A stretch of 64,000 bases of DNA, from NCBI GenBank assembly GCA_040004035.1, contig JAMPLN010000007.1. One strand, written 5' to 3'. The number at the start of each line of letters is the position of its first letter. Position 1 is the first letter of the stretch. The position numbers and the translations under genes were made by a program. The stretch comes from Microcoleus vaginatus_C. GTDB taxonomy: Bacteria > Cyanobacteriota > Cyanobacteriia > Cyanobacteriales > Microcoleaceae. The notes under the pieces were generated by a model. That model was not told the origin of the DNA and searched no databases. It saw only the letters and a program-made list of their open reading frames with translations. Below are positions 9,343 through 17,082 of the stretch, one piece after another.

Positions 9343-9501
9343 TTATTCTGGTTCAAAATCGGATTTTGCCGCCCCGCAAGTGGGACAAACCCAATCGTCA
9401 GGGATATCTTCAAAGGCAGTACCGGGATCTATGCCTCCGTCGGGGTCGCCTACTTCTGGATCGTAGACGTAATTGCAAACTGTACAAACGTATTTTTGCA
9501 T
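9343..9501 (-). CDS. Rubredoxin, 52 residues
   Basis: Translation gives a complete small rubredoxin: CTVC at residues 6-9 and CPTCG at 39-43 provide the four cysteines for a single iron, with the typical YDPEVGDPDGGIDPGT loop and DDWVCP between them. It carries one electron in the cytoplasm. It has no membrane anchor, unlike cyanobacterial RubA, which helps build photosystem II. A promoter is visible upstream (9537-9565) and the flavoprotein gene follows after 24 bases, so the two form an operon. The gene is easily missed because of its size. Confidence 0.95.
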   Translation of the reverse strand: MQKYVCTVCNYVYDPEVGDPDGGIDPGTAFEDIPDDWVCPTCGAAKSDFEPE

Positions 9502-9536
9502 TTGCTTAACTCAATTTTTTATTGTAAGCCTTATAG

Positions 9537-9565
9537 ATTGTACTTGACAACGCAACCTAGTGCAA
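9537..9565 (-). promoter_or_regulatory. Sigma70-type promoter for the rubredoxin operon
   Basis: On the minus strand TTGCAC (9565-9560), a 17-base spacer and TACAAT (9542-9537) lie 36 bases before the rubredoxin ATG. The -35 box directly abuts a palindromic element (9566-9667). Confidence 0.6.
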
Positions 9566-9667
9566 TATAGCAATCCTAAATTAGTCGTAATTTTTTTACC
9601 CCACCCCAACCCTCCCCTTACCAAGGGGAGGGAGTAAGAAATTCACAAATGATTTAGGATTGGTATA
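9566..9667. repeat. Nested palindromic MITE-like element
   Basis: The terminal arms (9566-9581 and 9652-9667, containing CAATCCTAAAT and ATTTAGGATTG) match at 15 of 16 positions and enclose a second palindrome CCCTCCCCTT / AAGGGGAGGG. This and a heptad repeat fill most of the gap 9502-9840. Confidence 0.65.
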
Positions 9668-9740
9668 TCACTTTCAAAAAGTAATGAGACTTTCGCTAAT
9701 TTCCAAGTCTTTACGAATTAAGTTTTGCACCATTTTTAAA

Positions 9741-9770
9741 TCTAAAATCTAAAATCTAAAATCTAAAATC
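9741..9770. repeat. Heptanucleotide STRR, (TCTAAAA)x4
   Basis: Four exact heptamers plus two bases lie in the intergenic region downstream of the ChaB-domain gene. Confidence 0.85.
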
Positions 9771-9775
9771 GTCAA

Positions 9776-9803
9776 AGCCTCTAGAAGCAAAGTTCAAGAG
9801 GCT
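9776..9803 (-). terminator. Hairpin downstream of the ChaB-domain gene
   Basis: AGCCTCTAGAA and TTCAAGAGGCT pair with one A-A mismatch around a 6-base loop, 38 bases past the stop. On the minus strand it is followed by a moderately T-rich run. Confidence 0.5.
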
Positions 9804-9840
9804 GGAGTGTATTTTTTATTAGTTTACTGCGATTGGAAGA

Positions 9841-10608
9841 CTAGACTTTCGCTAAAGGCTTAGTCCAAACGCCGTTTTCATCTTCTTCGTATTGCTGGTG
9901 AATGGCGTCCCAAGCAGTGTGTTCCGCTTGTATCGAGTCGTTGCTTTCATCAAATGCGGCGTTGTAGGATTCCATAAAGGTTTTTTGAGCTGCTTCCGAC
10001 AGGTGCGATCGCACTTCTGGAGATAAGTCTGCCGGACTATTGCAGCGACCTTTGACGGCGCGCGGCAGCGTCATTTCGCTAACTGAAACTTCTTCGCCAC
10101 CTGCACTTTCTAGCAACAGTTGAAATTCGCCCGATTTATCTGCGGGAACTTCTGCCATTACGAGAAATTCGCCTGCTTCAACGCGGGTTTGATAGATAGT
10201 TGCTTTGTCTTCGGGCATTCCCAAAGTGACTAAAGCGGAAACTAGACCCGCACCGGCCGAACCTGCGATCGCGCCGCTAGCAGCACCCAACAGTGCAGCA
10301 CCCAGCGGGCCCGCCGAGACTACTGTACCGACAAAGGGAATAACCAGCAGGCCGACGCCAGTTAGCAAAGCCAAAAAAGAACCGAATAAGGAACCAAAAA
10401 TTGCCCCGCTTCGCAGACCGCCTAAAATTACATCTTTTTTAGTAATAAAGCCGGCAATTTTAGTTTTAGACTGAAAGTTTTTTCCCATTACTGAGATGTG
10501 GTCGCGGGACACTCCGCGATCGAGCAAACGCCGAATTACGCCGTCTAATTGTTCTTCTTCCTTAAATACGGCTGAAACTGTGCGTTCGGCTAAATATTCC
10601 TCGGTCAT
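9841..10608 (-). CDS. General stress protein 17M-like domain fused to a ChaB domain
   Basis: The ATG at 10608 is preceded by AAGGAGG at ideal spacing, which decides the start; the open frame extends 19 residues further. Residues 1-60 (ERTVSAVFKEEEQLDGVIRRLLDRGVSRDHISVM) resemble the stress-protein 17M/DUF1269-like module, followed by a glycine/alanine-rich hydrophobic stretch of about 70 residues (probable membrane-inserting helices, 65-135). The C-terminal 65 residues (SPEVRSHLSEAAQKTFMESYNAAFD then TAWDAIHQQYEEDENGVW) are a ChaB domain, named for the putative regulator of the ChaA cation antiporter. Such proteins are often stress-induced. It is a monocistronic gene with a hairpin after it. 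Confidence 0.8.
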   Translation of the reverse strand: MTEEYLAERTVSAVFKEEEQLDGVIRRLLDRGVSRDHISVMGKNFQSKTKIAGFITKKDVILGGLRSGAIFGSLFGSFLALLTGVGLLVIPFVGTVVSAGPLGAALLGAASGAIAGSAGAGLVSALVTLGMPEDKATIYQTRVEAGEFLVMAEVPADKSGEFQLLLESAGGEEVSVSEMTLPRAVKGRCNSPADLSPEVRSHLSEAAQKTFMESYNAAFDESNDSIQAEHTAWDAIHQQYEEDENGVWTKPLAKV

Positions 10609-10781
10609 TGTTCCTCCTTGATGGTTTGTCGATGAGTTATGCTGGTTTTCAGTATATGAAGACACTGTAGGGCGATCGCATCGACCGCGAGATAGAGGTC
10701 AATTTATCGGAGATAGTTTGAGAATCTATCAAAAGAGTTAATGATTTTTTTTATTGGGGATAGCTCATCTATTACAGATAG

Positions 10782-11153
10782 TTATTCAGCTCTGATATAA
10801 GCCCCCAAATATTCCCGTTGATTTATCATTTCCTCTGCTGACTTAGCCGCAATTAAATTCAATATTCCCCGCCAGTGAGCGCCTACCGAGTAACTTTGTC
10901 TAGGTACAACAATAATTCCTGAATGAGTTCTTTTTTGTTCAGCAAAACTTCTGTGCAAACGGCAGAAATCTCCCATGTTAGAACTGTAAATGACGCGCCC
11001 TTGCTCAGTTGCCCAGATTAGCTGCTCCTCATCTGAAGAGCTAAGCTTGTTCGCGTCTGAGGTAGTCATCACCTCTACAGCAGAATTACGCAAAGATTCT
11101 ACCAACGAAAGGTTGCCAGAATCTTCATCAATATAGAGACGAATTTGACTCAC
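10782..11153 (-). CDS. DUF5615 PIN-like protein, putative toxin
   Basis: The protein of 123 residues begins RLYIDEDSGNLSLVESLR, the DUF5615 PIN-like signature with the first acidic residues of a nuclease site, and continues with VIYSSNMGDF, the second acidic site. PIN proteins are Mg-dependent RNases and act as VapC-type toxins. Its ATG overlaps the stop of the upstream DUF433 gene by 4 bases (ATGA type), the arrangement typical of a translationally coupled antitoxin-toxin pair. Toxicity is inferred from family and context. Confidence 0.78.
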   Translation of the reverse strand: MSQIRLYIDEDSGNLSLVESLRNSAVEVMTTSDANKLSSSDEEQLIWATEQGRVIYSSNMGDFCRLHRSFAEQKRTHSGIIVVPRQSYSVGAHWRGILNLIAAKSAEEMINQREYLGAYIRAE

Positions 11154-11443
11154 GATAACTTACCTGCCATGTATTCAGCTTCCCAATATTTGCACTCTTC
11201 GTAGTACGCTGCTATCTCCGCCTCAACTTCATCTTTATTAGCGTGATAATAAGCCAATCCGGCATAAATTTGTGCTAACGTCAAATGCGGGAATTCTTCA
11301 GCAATTTTTTCATGGCTCATTCCTGATTTGTAGTCAATTGCTATGCTCCGAACGGATATTCTAGTTCCTGCGATGCGGGGGATGCCGCCGCAAGTTCCGG
11401 GCGTGCGGACAATTAGCGTTCCTATATCAACGGCAGTTGTCAT
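11150..11443 (-). CDS. DUF433 protein, putative antitoxin
   Basis: The sequence TPGTCGGIPRIAGTRISVRSIAIDYKSGMSHEKIAEEFPHLTLAQIYAGLAYYHANKDEV is the DUF433 winged-helix-like module. These 75-100 residue proteins usually precede DUF5615 genes and are thought to be DNA-binding antitoxins that autoregulate the operon. Here the gene comes first and overlaps its partner by 4 bases. The pair lies between the ChaB gene and a divergently transcribed deacetylase gene. Confidence 0.8.
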   Translation of the reverse strand: MTTAVDIGTLIVRTPGTCGGIPRIAGTRISVRSIAIDYKSGMSHEKIAEEFPHLTLAQIYAGLAYYHANKDEVEAEIAAYYEECKYWEAEYMAGKLS

Positions 11444-11522
11444 ATTTACCTAGATTGAGTTAACTTTATTCTATTGTAACGCAGCTTCATTTCTACCCGA
11501 TCGCATTTATCAAGGTTAATCA

Positions 11523-12212
11523 ATGCCATTAGCACCCCTGTTTCCTGTCGTTCATCCCATTCTCAAATCGGCTTTTCCCGGATGTCTGTGGACGGGAGAT
11601 ATCAACAGCCGAGAAATTGCCCTCACATTTGACGACGGGCCGCACCGTCAGCACACACCTCAACTGTTAAAAATTTTAGATAAATACGACATCAAAGCTA
11701 GTTTTTTCTGGCTAGGTTTTTGCGTGGACAGGCATCCAGAAACGGCTAAAGAAGTGTGCGAGCGCGGACACTGGATCGGCCTCCACGGCTATCAGCATAT
11801 ATCGTTTGCCAAACTCAAAACCCACGAACTCAAACAAAGTTTAGAAGACACGCAAAAAGCAATTGCCAAAGCTTGCGATTTAGACCCAAAATTAATCCTG
11901 GACGTGCGCCCACCCAATGGCATTTTTACGCCGCGAACATTAGAGTTATTGCAACAGTGGGAATATCGCCCTGTAATGTGGAGTGTCGTCCCGGAAGATT
12001 GGGTGCGGCCGGGGGTGAGGAAAGTTATTAGTCGTATCGTGCAGCAAACTGAAAACGGATCAATTATTGTACTGCACGACGGCTATTGCGGCGGTGAAGA
12101 TGTTGCAGCTTCGGCAGATAAAATAATTCCCTTGCTTTTGTATAAAGGTTACAAATTCGTGACAGTCGATCGACTGTGGGAACAGGCTAACATTCAAATA
12201 ACAGGAAATTAA
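11523..12212 (+). CDS. Polysaccharide deacetylase family protein (NodB homology)
   Basis: The NodB domain is complete: LTFDDGPH (residues 34-41, catalytic Asp37 and metal-binding Asp38), WIGLHGYQH with the two metal His residues, RPPNGIFTP, and SIIVLHDG with the terminal catalytic His. It hydrolyses N-acetyl groups from a polysaccharide or peptidoglycan. I see no clear signal peptide, although the N-terminus is short and mildly hydrophobic. It is only 4 bases from the start of the next gene, so the two are cotranscribed. Confidence 0.87.
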   Translation: MPLAPLFPVVHPILKSAFPGCLWTGDINSREIALTFDDGPHRQHTPQLLKILDKYDIKASFFWLGFCVDRHPETAKEVCERGHWIGLHGYQHISFAKLKTHELKQSLEDTQKAIAKACDLDPKLILDVRPPNGIFTPRTLELLQQWEYRPVMWSVVPEDWVRPGVRKVISRIVQQTENGSIIVLHDGYCGGEDVAASADKIIPLLLYKGYKFVTVDRLWEQANIQITGN

Positions 12213-12216
12213 ATCC

Positions 12217-13200
12217 ATGAAAAAAAGACAGTTTATTGCATCTCTTTGTTTGGTAAGTGCCGGATGGGCGATCGAGCTTTCTCCTGCTTCGCTAAGTGCT
12301 GAAACTCCCCTTCTAGTGCAGCAGCCAGCCCCTGGCTTATCCGCGCCTGCCACCTACTCGAAAACCCCGCAAGTGGAACTGCTAAATCCGGGAGTGGAAC
12401 CCCGCCAGGAACTGCGTTTAAAACCAGCTATCGATGTCAAAGAAACGACAGTTATGACCGTAAAAATGGATATGGAAATATCCGCATTGGGTCGGTCTTC
12501 GCCTGTGGCTAAAAGTCCAGTATCGGTGATGACTTTCGAGACAAAAGTCACTAAAATTGATCCCAACGGCGATATTCACTACGAGTTTGCTTATACTAAC
12601 GCAGATATCACAGGCGATACTGGAAATACCCCGCCAGCCGCCAGAGATGCCATGCGTTCCGCACTCAAAAGCATGGTCGGAATGAAAGGATCTTTCATCA
12701 TGGACAATCGCGGTTTTAATAAAGGAGGTAACTTTATTTTGCCCGAAAAAGCTGACAACAACCTCAAACAAATGGTTGGACAAATGTCTAAATCTCTAGA
12801 GCAACTTGCCTCGCCGCTGCCTGCAGAAGCAGTAGGAAAAGGAGCCAAATGGCGCGTTTATTCTTCCTCTGATTTCGGCATGAATGTGAATAACATTGCT
12901 ACCTATGAATTGGCTAGTTGGCAAGATGGAGTTGCCTCTCTGAATGTAAGTATAGAGCAGCAAGCAAAACCTCAAAATATTACCTCTCCCCAACTGCCTC
13001 CGGGAACTACCTTAACCCTAAAATCTTTTGCTTCCCAGGGTCGGGGAGCAGCCACAAGGCGCTTGGATAGATTAATGCCTTTTCGGTCTACTGAGTCTGT
13101 TAGTTCAAATAGCGAAATGAGTGCTAAAAATGCTGGCATTTCTCAAGAATTAACAATCACAACAAAAATGGCAATGGAGATGACTTTAGAGTCGAAGTAA
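12217..13200 (+). CDS. Exported protein of unknown function (DUF6263-like)
   Basis: A signal peptide is apparent (MKKRQFIASLCLVSAGWAI, probable cleavage after SLSAE). The mature part has an alternating beta-strand pattern with AVGKGAKWRVYSSSDF, TYELASWQDGVASLNVSIEQQ and a C-terminal ELTITTKMAMEMTLE, which resembles the DUF6263 family of secreted beta-proteins. It follows the deacetylase by 4 bases, pointing to a shared role at the cell envelope. No enzyme motif is visible. A palindrome at 13229-13249 may end the operon. Confidence 0.6.
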   Translation: MKKRQFIASLCLVSAGWAIELSPASLSAETPLLVQQPAPGLSAPATYSKTPQVELLNPGVEPRQELRLKPAIDVKETTVMTVKMDMEISALGRSSPVAKSPVSVMTFETKVTKIDPNGDIHYEFAYTNADITGDTGNTPPAARDAMRSALKSMVGMKGSFIMDNRGFNKGGNFILPEKADNNLKQMVGQMSKSLEQLASPLPAEAVGKGAKWRVYSSSDFGMNVNNIATYELASWQDGVASLNVSIEQQAKPQNITSPQLPPGTTLTLKSFASQGRGAATRRLDRLMPFRSTESVSSNSEMSAKNAGISQELTITTKMAMEMTLESK

Positions 13201-13228
13201 GCTTTATTATACCAAGTCGAAAAATTAG

Positions 13229-13249
13229 GGACACGGCAGTGCCGTGTCC
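13229..13249. terminator. Palindrome after the deacetylase operon
   Basis: GGACACGGCA and TGCCGTGTCC separated by one base lie 29 bases past the stop. The layout GGACAC-N2-CA-N-TG-N2-GTGTCC is the same as at 296-316, so it may be a repeat family used as terminators. Confidence 0.5.
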
Positions 13250-13362
13250 TTGGTCATCGGTAAATTTTTAATAAATGGTATTAAATAGGGTTAATATAGC
13301 TGATATTATATAAAGTTTCCGAAAGTTTCGATCGCCAATTTGTAAGTAGAGGAGTCTGTTCT

Positions 13363-14844
13363 ATGATTCGATCGCACAGATGGCAAGCTATCATCGGTTT
13401 AGTGGTAGCCCTGGGGATAATCATCGGGAATTTAATGTTTCCGGGCCTGAATGTAGCGCCGGCATTTGCTCAACCCAAATTTAAGGATGTTAACGACCAT
13501 TGGGCGCAAGCTTGCATAGAGGAGTTAGCACAGAAAAAAATTATTAGTGGCTACTACGAAGACGGCACTTTTCGCCCGAATCGCCCCGTCAGCCGCGCTG
13601 AGTTTGCGGCGATGGTTCGCATGGCTTTTCCCGATGCCAAAACCGTCCGCGCTCCGATCGACTTTGCAGATATTCCTACAAATTACTGGGGTTTTAAAGC
13701 AATTCGAGAAGCTTATCAGACGGGTTTTATGTCCGGTTACAGCGGCAGTATTTTTAACCCGACTTTGAATGTTACCCGCTGGCAGGTTTTGGTAGCTTTA
13801 AGCAGCGGCTTGAAATATACACCTACGGGGCCGGCGGCTGAGATTTTGGATGCGACTTTTGAAGATGCGCGGGATATTCCCGAACTGGCCAGAAGTGCGA
13901 TCGCCGCCGCCACAGAAAAACAACTTGTGGTCAATTATCCGGCGGTTAAACAGCTAGAACCTACTCGGAATGCTACTCGCGCCGAAGTCGCAACTTTTTT
14001 CTGTCAGGCGATCGCCAAACCCGGCCAAACTGCCTTAGTTCCTGCCCAATATATTGCCCAAGTTCCGGCGAATATCGGCCCGCCGAGAACAACAGAAATC
14101 TCAGAAGCGGGGAAAGTTCGGGCGGAAGTTTCTTTCGTAAAAGAAGCAGAAAATGCTAAAAATCTCCGCATCAGAATTATCCGCGACGGTAAAACTTTAT
14201 TAGAAGAACCAGTGCTGATTCCGACTCGTTCTCTAGTAGATAACCCCGACCAAAGGGCCAGCGAAGAAATATCAGAAGGACGTTTTTTATCGCTACGAAT
14301 CCGTGATTTAGACGGCGACAAGGAACCGGAAGTGCTGGCAGATTTAGTGTCAACCAAAAGCGGCGTCCGCTGCTGCAATTATTCGTTTATTTACCGCTAC
14401 GACTCGGCGGCTAACAAATACACTCATATCCAGCATTTCTGGGGCAATGTGAGTTACGAAATTGTCGATTTGGGCAAAAATGATATCCCAGAGTTTAAGA
14501 GTCAGGACGGGCGATTTTCCGAGGCTTTTACAAATTACGCTGATTCTCGCTTTCCGCTGCAAATTTGGCAGTACCGCCAAGGTAAAATGCAAAATGTTAG
14601 CAAAGAGTATCCGGTGGAAGTCTACACGAATTCTGCTGAGCTTTGGCTGGAATCTAACAAGCGTCTGAGTGAAGATGGGGAGGTGAAAGGGGTGTTGGCG
14701 GCCTTCATGGCGAACAAGTATGTCATGGGCCAGGAGGCGGAAGGTTGGCAGTTGTTGGAGAGGGTTTATCAAGGGCGCGATCGCACTCAATTCTTCGGGA
14801 AGTTGCGGGAGTTTTTGGTAAGTACGGGTTATGCTACTAAGTAG
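13363..14844 (+). CDS. S-layer homology (SLH) domain protein, exported
   Basis: A signal peptide (about residues 1-35, ending PAFAQ) is followed by three SLH modules at roughly residues 38-95, 100-160 and 165-225, shown by DVNDHWAQACIEELAQKKIISGY, FRPNRPVSRAEFAAMV, IPTNYWGFKAI and ATRAEVATFFCQA. SLH modules anchor proteins to peptidoglycan-linked polymers. The C-terminal 260 residues contain a calcium-like DLDGDKEPEVLADL strand typical of integrin-like repeats, and no enzyme motif. The product probably sits between peptidoglycan and outer membrane. It is monocistronic. Confidence 0.85.
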   Translation: MIRSHRWQAIIGLVVALGIIIGNLMFPGLNVAPAFAQPKFKDVNDHWAQACIEELAQKKIISGYYEDGTFRPNRPVSRAEFAAMVRMAFPDAKTVRAPIDFADIPTNYWGFKAIREAYQTGFMSGYSGSIFNPTLNVTRWQVLVALSSGLKYTPTGPAAEILDATFEDARDIPELARSAIAAATEKQLVVNYPAVKQLEPTRNATRAEVATFFCQAIAKPGQTALVPAQYIAQVPANIGPPRTTEISEAGKVRAEVSFVKEAENAKNLRIRIIRDGKTLLEEPVLIPTRSLVDNPDQRASEEISEGRFLSLRIRDLDGDKEPEVLADLVSTKSGVRCCNYSFIYRYDSAANKYTHIQHFWGNVSYEIVDLGKNDIPEFKSQDGRFSEAFTNYADSRFPLQIWQYRQGKMQNVSKEYPVEVYTNSAELWLESNKRLSEDGEVKGVLAAFMANKYVMGQEAEGWQLLERVYQGRDRTQFFGKLREFLVSTGYATK

Positions 14845-15142
14845 ACTTGGAGGTTTTTAACCGCAGATGAACCCGGATAAACGCTGATAATATCTGAAGG
14901 GCGGGTTTAGCCAAAAAGTTTGTATTCCCACAGATAAGATTAGGGTTTTGTCGGAGGTACAAACTCCAACCTAAGTCTCAAAAGCGAAAGCGCAGCCACA
15001 GGGGAAGTAAACTGCTGCCCGTTGTGAGTCAGTCCAAGGGGAAGAAATCTGCGATCGGACAGATGACACTACCTTGGGCTTTTTGGGAGCCACCCCCAGA
15101 AGCAATTTCTCTCGTTGCCGAAAAGCTTGTTCCCGCTAACGC

Positions 15143-15433
15143 CTACCTATATAAATAAGCTGCTCCCCCCTCCCCCCTCGCGCGTGTTGTTCGTCCTAAA
15201 ATATTTATTACCCCTTCGCTTACCCTACCCTTCTTTTTTACCTCTCCCGTAAAAGTGAGATTGGCCCCATCGACATATACACTACCCCCCTGTCCTCTTC
15301 CCCCCACGACCGTGGCTTGTTGCACATCGTCCAGTTCCACAAATTCACCACAAGCCCAAGCCATGTCGATGTCGCCCTTCACTTTTTCTTCTTGGGACGC
15401 TTGGGGTTGGCTGGTTCCTTGTTTTAAAAACAT
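15143..15433 (-). CDS. Candidate double-glycine leader peptide precursor (CTB-like bacteriocin / RiPP)
   Basis: The start is supported by AGGAGG 8 bases upstream. The 96-residue product has a leader ending FVELDDVQQATVVGG (Gly44-Gly45), which follows the ELxxxQQxxxxGG pattern of cyanobacterial CTB/Nif11-type leaders cleaved by C39-peptidase ABC transporters. The predicted core (46-96) is glycine- and basic-rich (RGQGGSVYVDG, then KKKGRVSEG and RGEGGAAYLYR) and has no Cys, so lanthionine or disulfide formation is not expected. No transporter or modifying enzyme lies in the window. Assignment as a secreted peptide is an inference from the leader shape; a diverged non-secreted protein is possible. 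Confidence 0.5.
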   Translation of the reverse strand: MFLKQGTSQPQASQEEKVKGDIDMAWACGEFVELDDVQQATVVGGRGQGGSVYVDGANLTFTGEVKKKGRVSEGVINILGRTTRARGEGGAAYLYR

Positions 15434-15886
15434 TGGTTTTTTCCTCCTAAAATTTTTTCCAAAAATAACACATAAAATTTTTAAAATAAAAATAACTACC
15501 TTTTTTGTAATTTTTTTTAATAAAAACTATTTTTTCTTTCGAGGGATTGGGCTTTTTGGGAGCCAACCCCCCAACAAATTTACTGAGATTGCCCAGAAGT
15601 TTGTGCTGGCTAATCGACCGAAAGCTGATAGTTGTTTACCAAAGCTGGAAATGTGTGACAGCAGGCACTCTCACCCTCACCCCCAGCCCCTCTCCCATCA
15701 AGGGAGAGCAGGGTGCTTTCATACAAAAATAGAAAAATTATGATATGGATGAGCGCTCGCCCGTCCTGTCACGCGCGTGTGTAGCAAGCAAAAAATCTGG
15801 GGAATCTACCTGGTTGGGCGCTGGCTAGCCCGATCTTGGCGGAGATCGACTTGTTTACGCCATCGCCCCGATCGCTCACGAGGCAA

Positions 15887-16142
15887 ATGTACGGATTGAG
15901 GGTAGAAAAAGTGACTAATATCAATCTCATTGAACACTTGCAACTTCTCAATGACTATCGACACATTCGGAGCACAAGACATCAATTGTGGTTTGTCTTG
16001 TTACTCATCTTATGAGGAGAAATGACTGGCTATTGGGGCTACCGAGCACTGGCAGATTTCACCAAAGTACATCGAGAGAGCTTGATTGAGCTGTTATATC
16101 TGGATGATAAAATCGAGTTTCCATCTTACTCAACTTTCCAAG
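15887..16142 (+). pseudogene. 5' remnant of an ISAs1/H-repeat type transposase
   Basis: One frame reads LIEHLQLLNDYRHIRSTRHQ, LWFVLLLIL, an in-frame TGA stop (16013-16015), then GEMTGYWGYRALADF and LIELLYLDDKIEFPSYSTFQ. This is the N-terminal DDE_Tnp_1-associated domain of ISAs1-family transposases (D-x-R-x-x-x-x-x-x-H-x-L, then GYWGYRALADF, then SYST). The catalytic DDE domain is absent; homology stops just before the acetoacetate decarboxylase-like gene. It is a dead fragment with one nonsense codon and a 3' truncation. The remaining sequence between 15434 and 15886 is very AT-rich and then repeat-like, with no gene. Confidence 0.75.
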
Positions 16143-16182
16143 GTAAAATAAATATAAAATATCACCGATTAAATCACTTAAA

Positions 16183-16857
16183 ATGGTATATCCACCTGCA
16201 CCTTGGGATCTGCAAGGTTATGCTGTTCAGACTTTACAATTGGTAGATGTCGCACGAGTGCGCCCCTTGGTTCCCTCTGAGTTAGAAATTGTCTCTTTAT
16301 TGCCAGGAAAAACCCTAGGTGGCATTTATATATCCTCCTACGGGTTGGGTTCTGTGATGGAGTACAATGAGTTAATTGTAGTTAGCGCGATCGCCAATTA
16401 TGCAGGAAAATGGGGTGCTTGGATTTCCCATATTTATGTAGACAATCCTAACTCGGTAGCCGGCGGGCGCGAAATTTGGGGACTTCCTAAAGAATTAGCT
16501 CAATTTACCTGGGAAGGCAGCGAGTCGGTAAAGGCAGCACCGCTAGGCTACCGAGTCACAGTTAGCCAAGGAAACCGTCAACTGTGCAGCCTCAATTACA
16601 GCCAGCAAACTTTAGCCTTACCGCTGCCTTTTAGCGGAAATGTTTTTAGCACTGACAGCAGCAATTTGCTGTTGTTTAAAGGAGGATTACAGTCTCGCAT
16701 CGGTTTGATTAAAGGCGAATTAGAAGTGGCAGAAGAAAGTCCTTTTGCCAGTTTAAACTTAGGCCAGCCTTTGCTAACTTTTGGCTCCGAAGATATGCGT
16801 TTAACAGTCGCTGCGCCGGAAGTTGTGGGAAACAAATCCCTTGAATTCAATTATTAG
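16183..16857 (+). CDS. Acetoacetate decarboxylase family protein
   Basis: The 224-residue protein starts MVYPPAPWDLQGYAVQ and carries the ADC-family features: a Glu-containing YNELIVVSAI strand and GREIWGLPKELAQF, where the Lys aligns with the Schiff-base lysine of acetoacetate decarboxylase. In cyanobacteria this group is of unknown substrate and may act on other beta-keto or hydrophobic ligands. The gene begins about 40 bases past the end of the transposase remnant, so its native promoter may have been affected by the insertion. Confidence 0.8.
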   Translation: MVYPPAPWDLQGYAVQTLQLVDVARVRPLVPSELEIVSLLPGKTLGGIYISSYGLGSVMEYNELIVVSAIANYAGKWGAWISHIYVDNPNSVAGGREIWGLPKELAQFTWEGSESVKAAPLGYRVTVSQGNRQLCSLNYSQQTLALPLPFSGNVFSTDSSNLLLFKGGLQSRIGLIKGELEVAEESPFASLNLGQPLLTFGSEDMRLTVAAPEVVGNKSLEFNY

Positions 16858-16901
16858 CTGTAAAGTGCGGGTATTCGCCGTAAACCTAAAAAAACCGAAC
16901 A

Positions 16902-16940
16902 GCCAGAAACCCGGTTTCTTGAAGAAGCCGGGTTTCTGGC
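16902..16940. repeat. Hairpin with CCAGAAACCCGG arms
   Basis: GCCAGAAACCCGG (16902-16914) and CCGGGTTTCTGGC (16928-16940) are perfect 13-base arms. It could end the decarboxylase transcript but lacks a T-run. The AAACCCGG core recurs at 16978-17078 and 53116-53178. Confidence 0.6.
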
Positions 16941-16977
16941 GCGGGGTATTAGTTTGAGCTACTTACTAATCTTTTTG

Positions 16978-17078
16978 AGGACTTACGCATCAAACGGCTA
17001 AAAACCGGGTTTCTTCCTAAATGCGTCGTTGCCACACCGAATATTCTCCGAGAAACCGGGTTTTTTTTCGTAAGTCCT
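16978..17078. repeat. 101-bp MITE-like element with AGGACTTACG terminal inverted repeats
   Basis: AGGACTTACG (16978-16987) and CGTAAGTCCT (17069-17078) are perfect 10-base inverted ends. Inside lie two copies of AAACCGGGTTT. No open frame is present. Confidence 0.65.
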
Positions 17079-17082
17079 ATTT

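Noticed and set aside
15255..15743. Plus-strand 162-residue coding sequence
   Set aside because: It lies antisense to the peptide gene and crosses an AT-rich non-coding region; no ribosome site.
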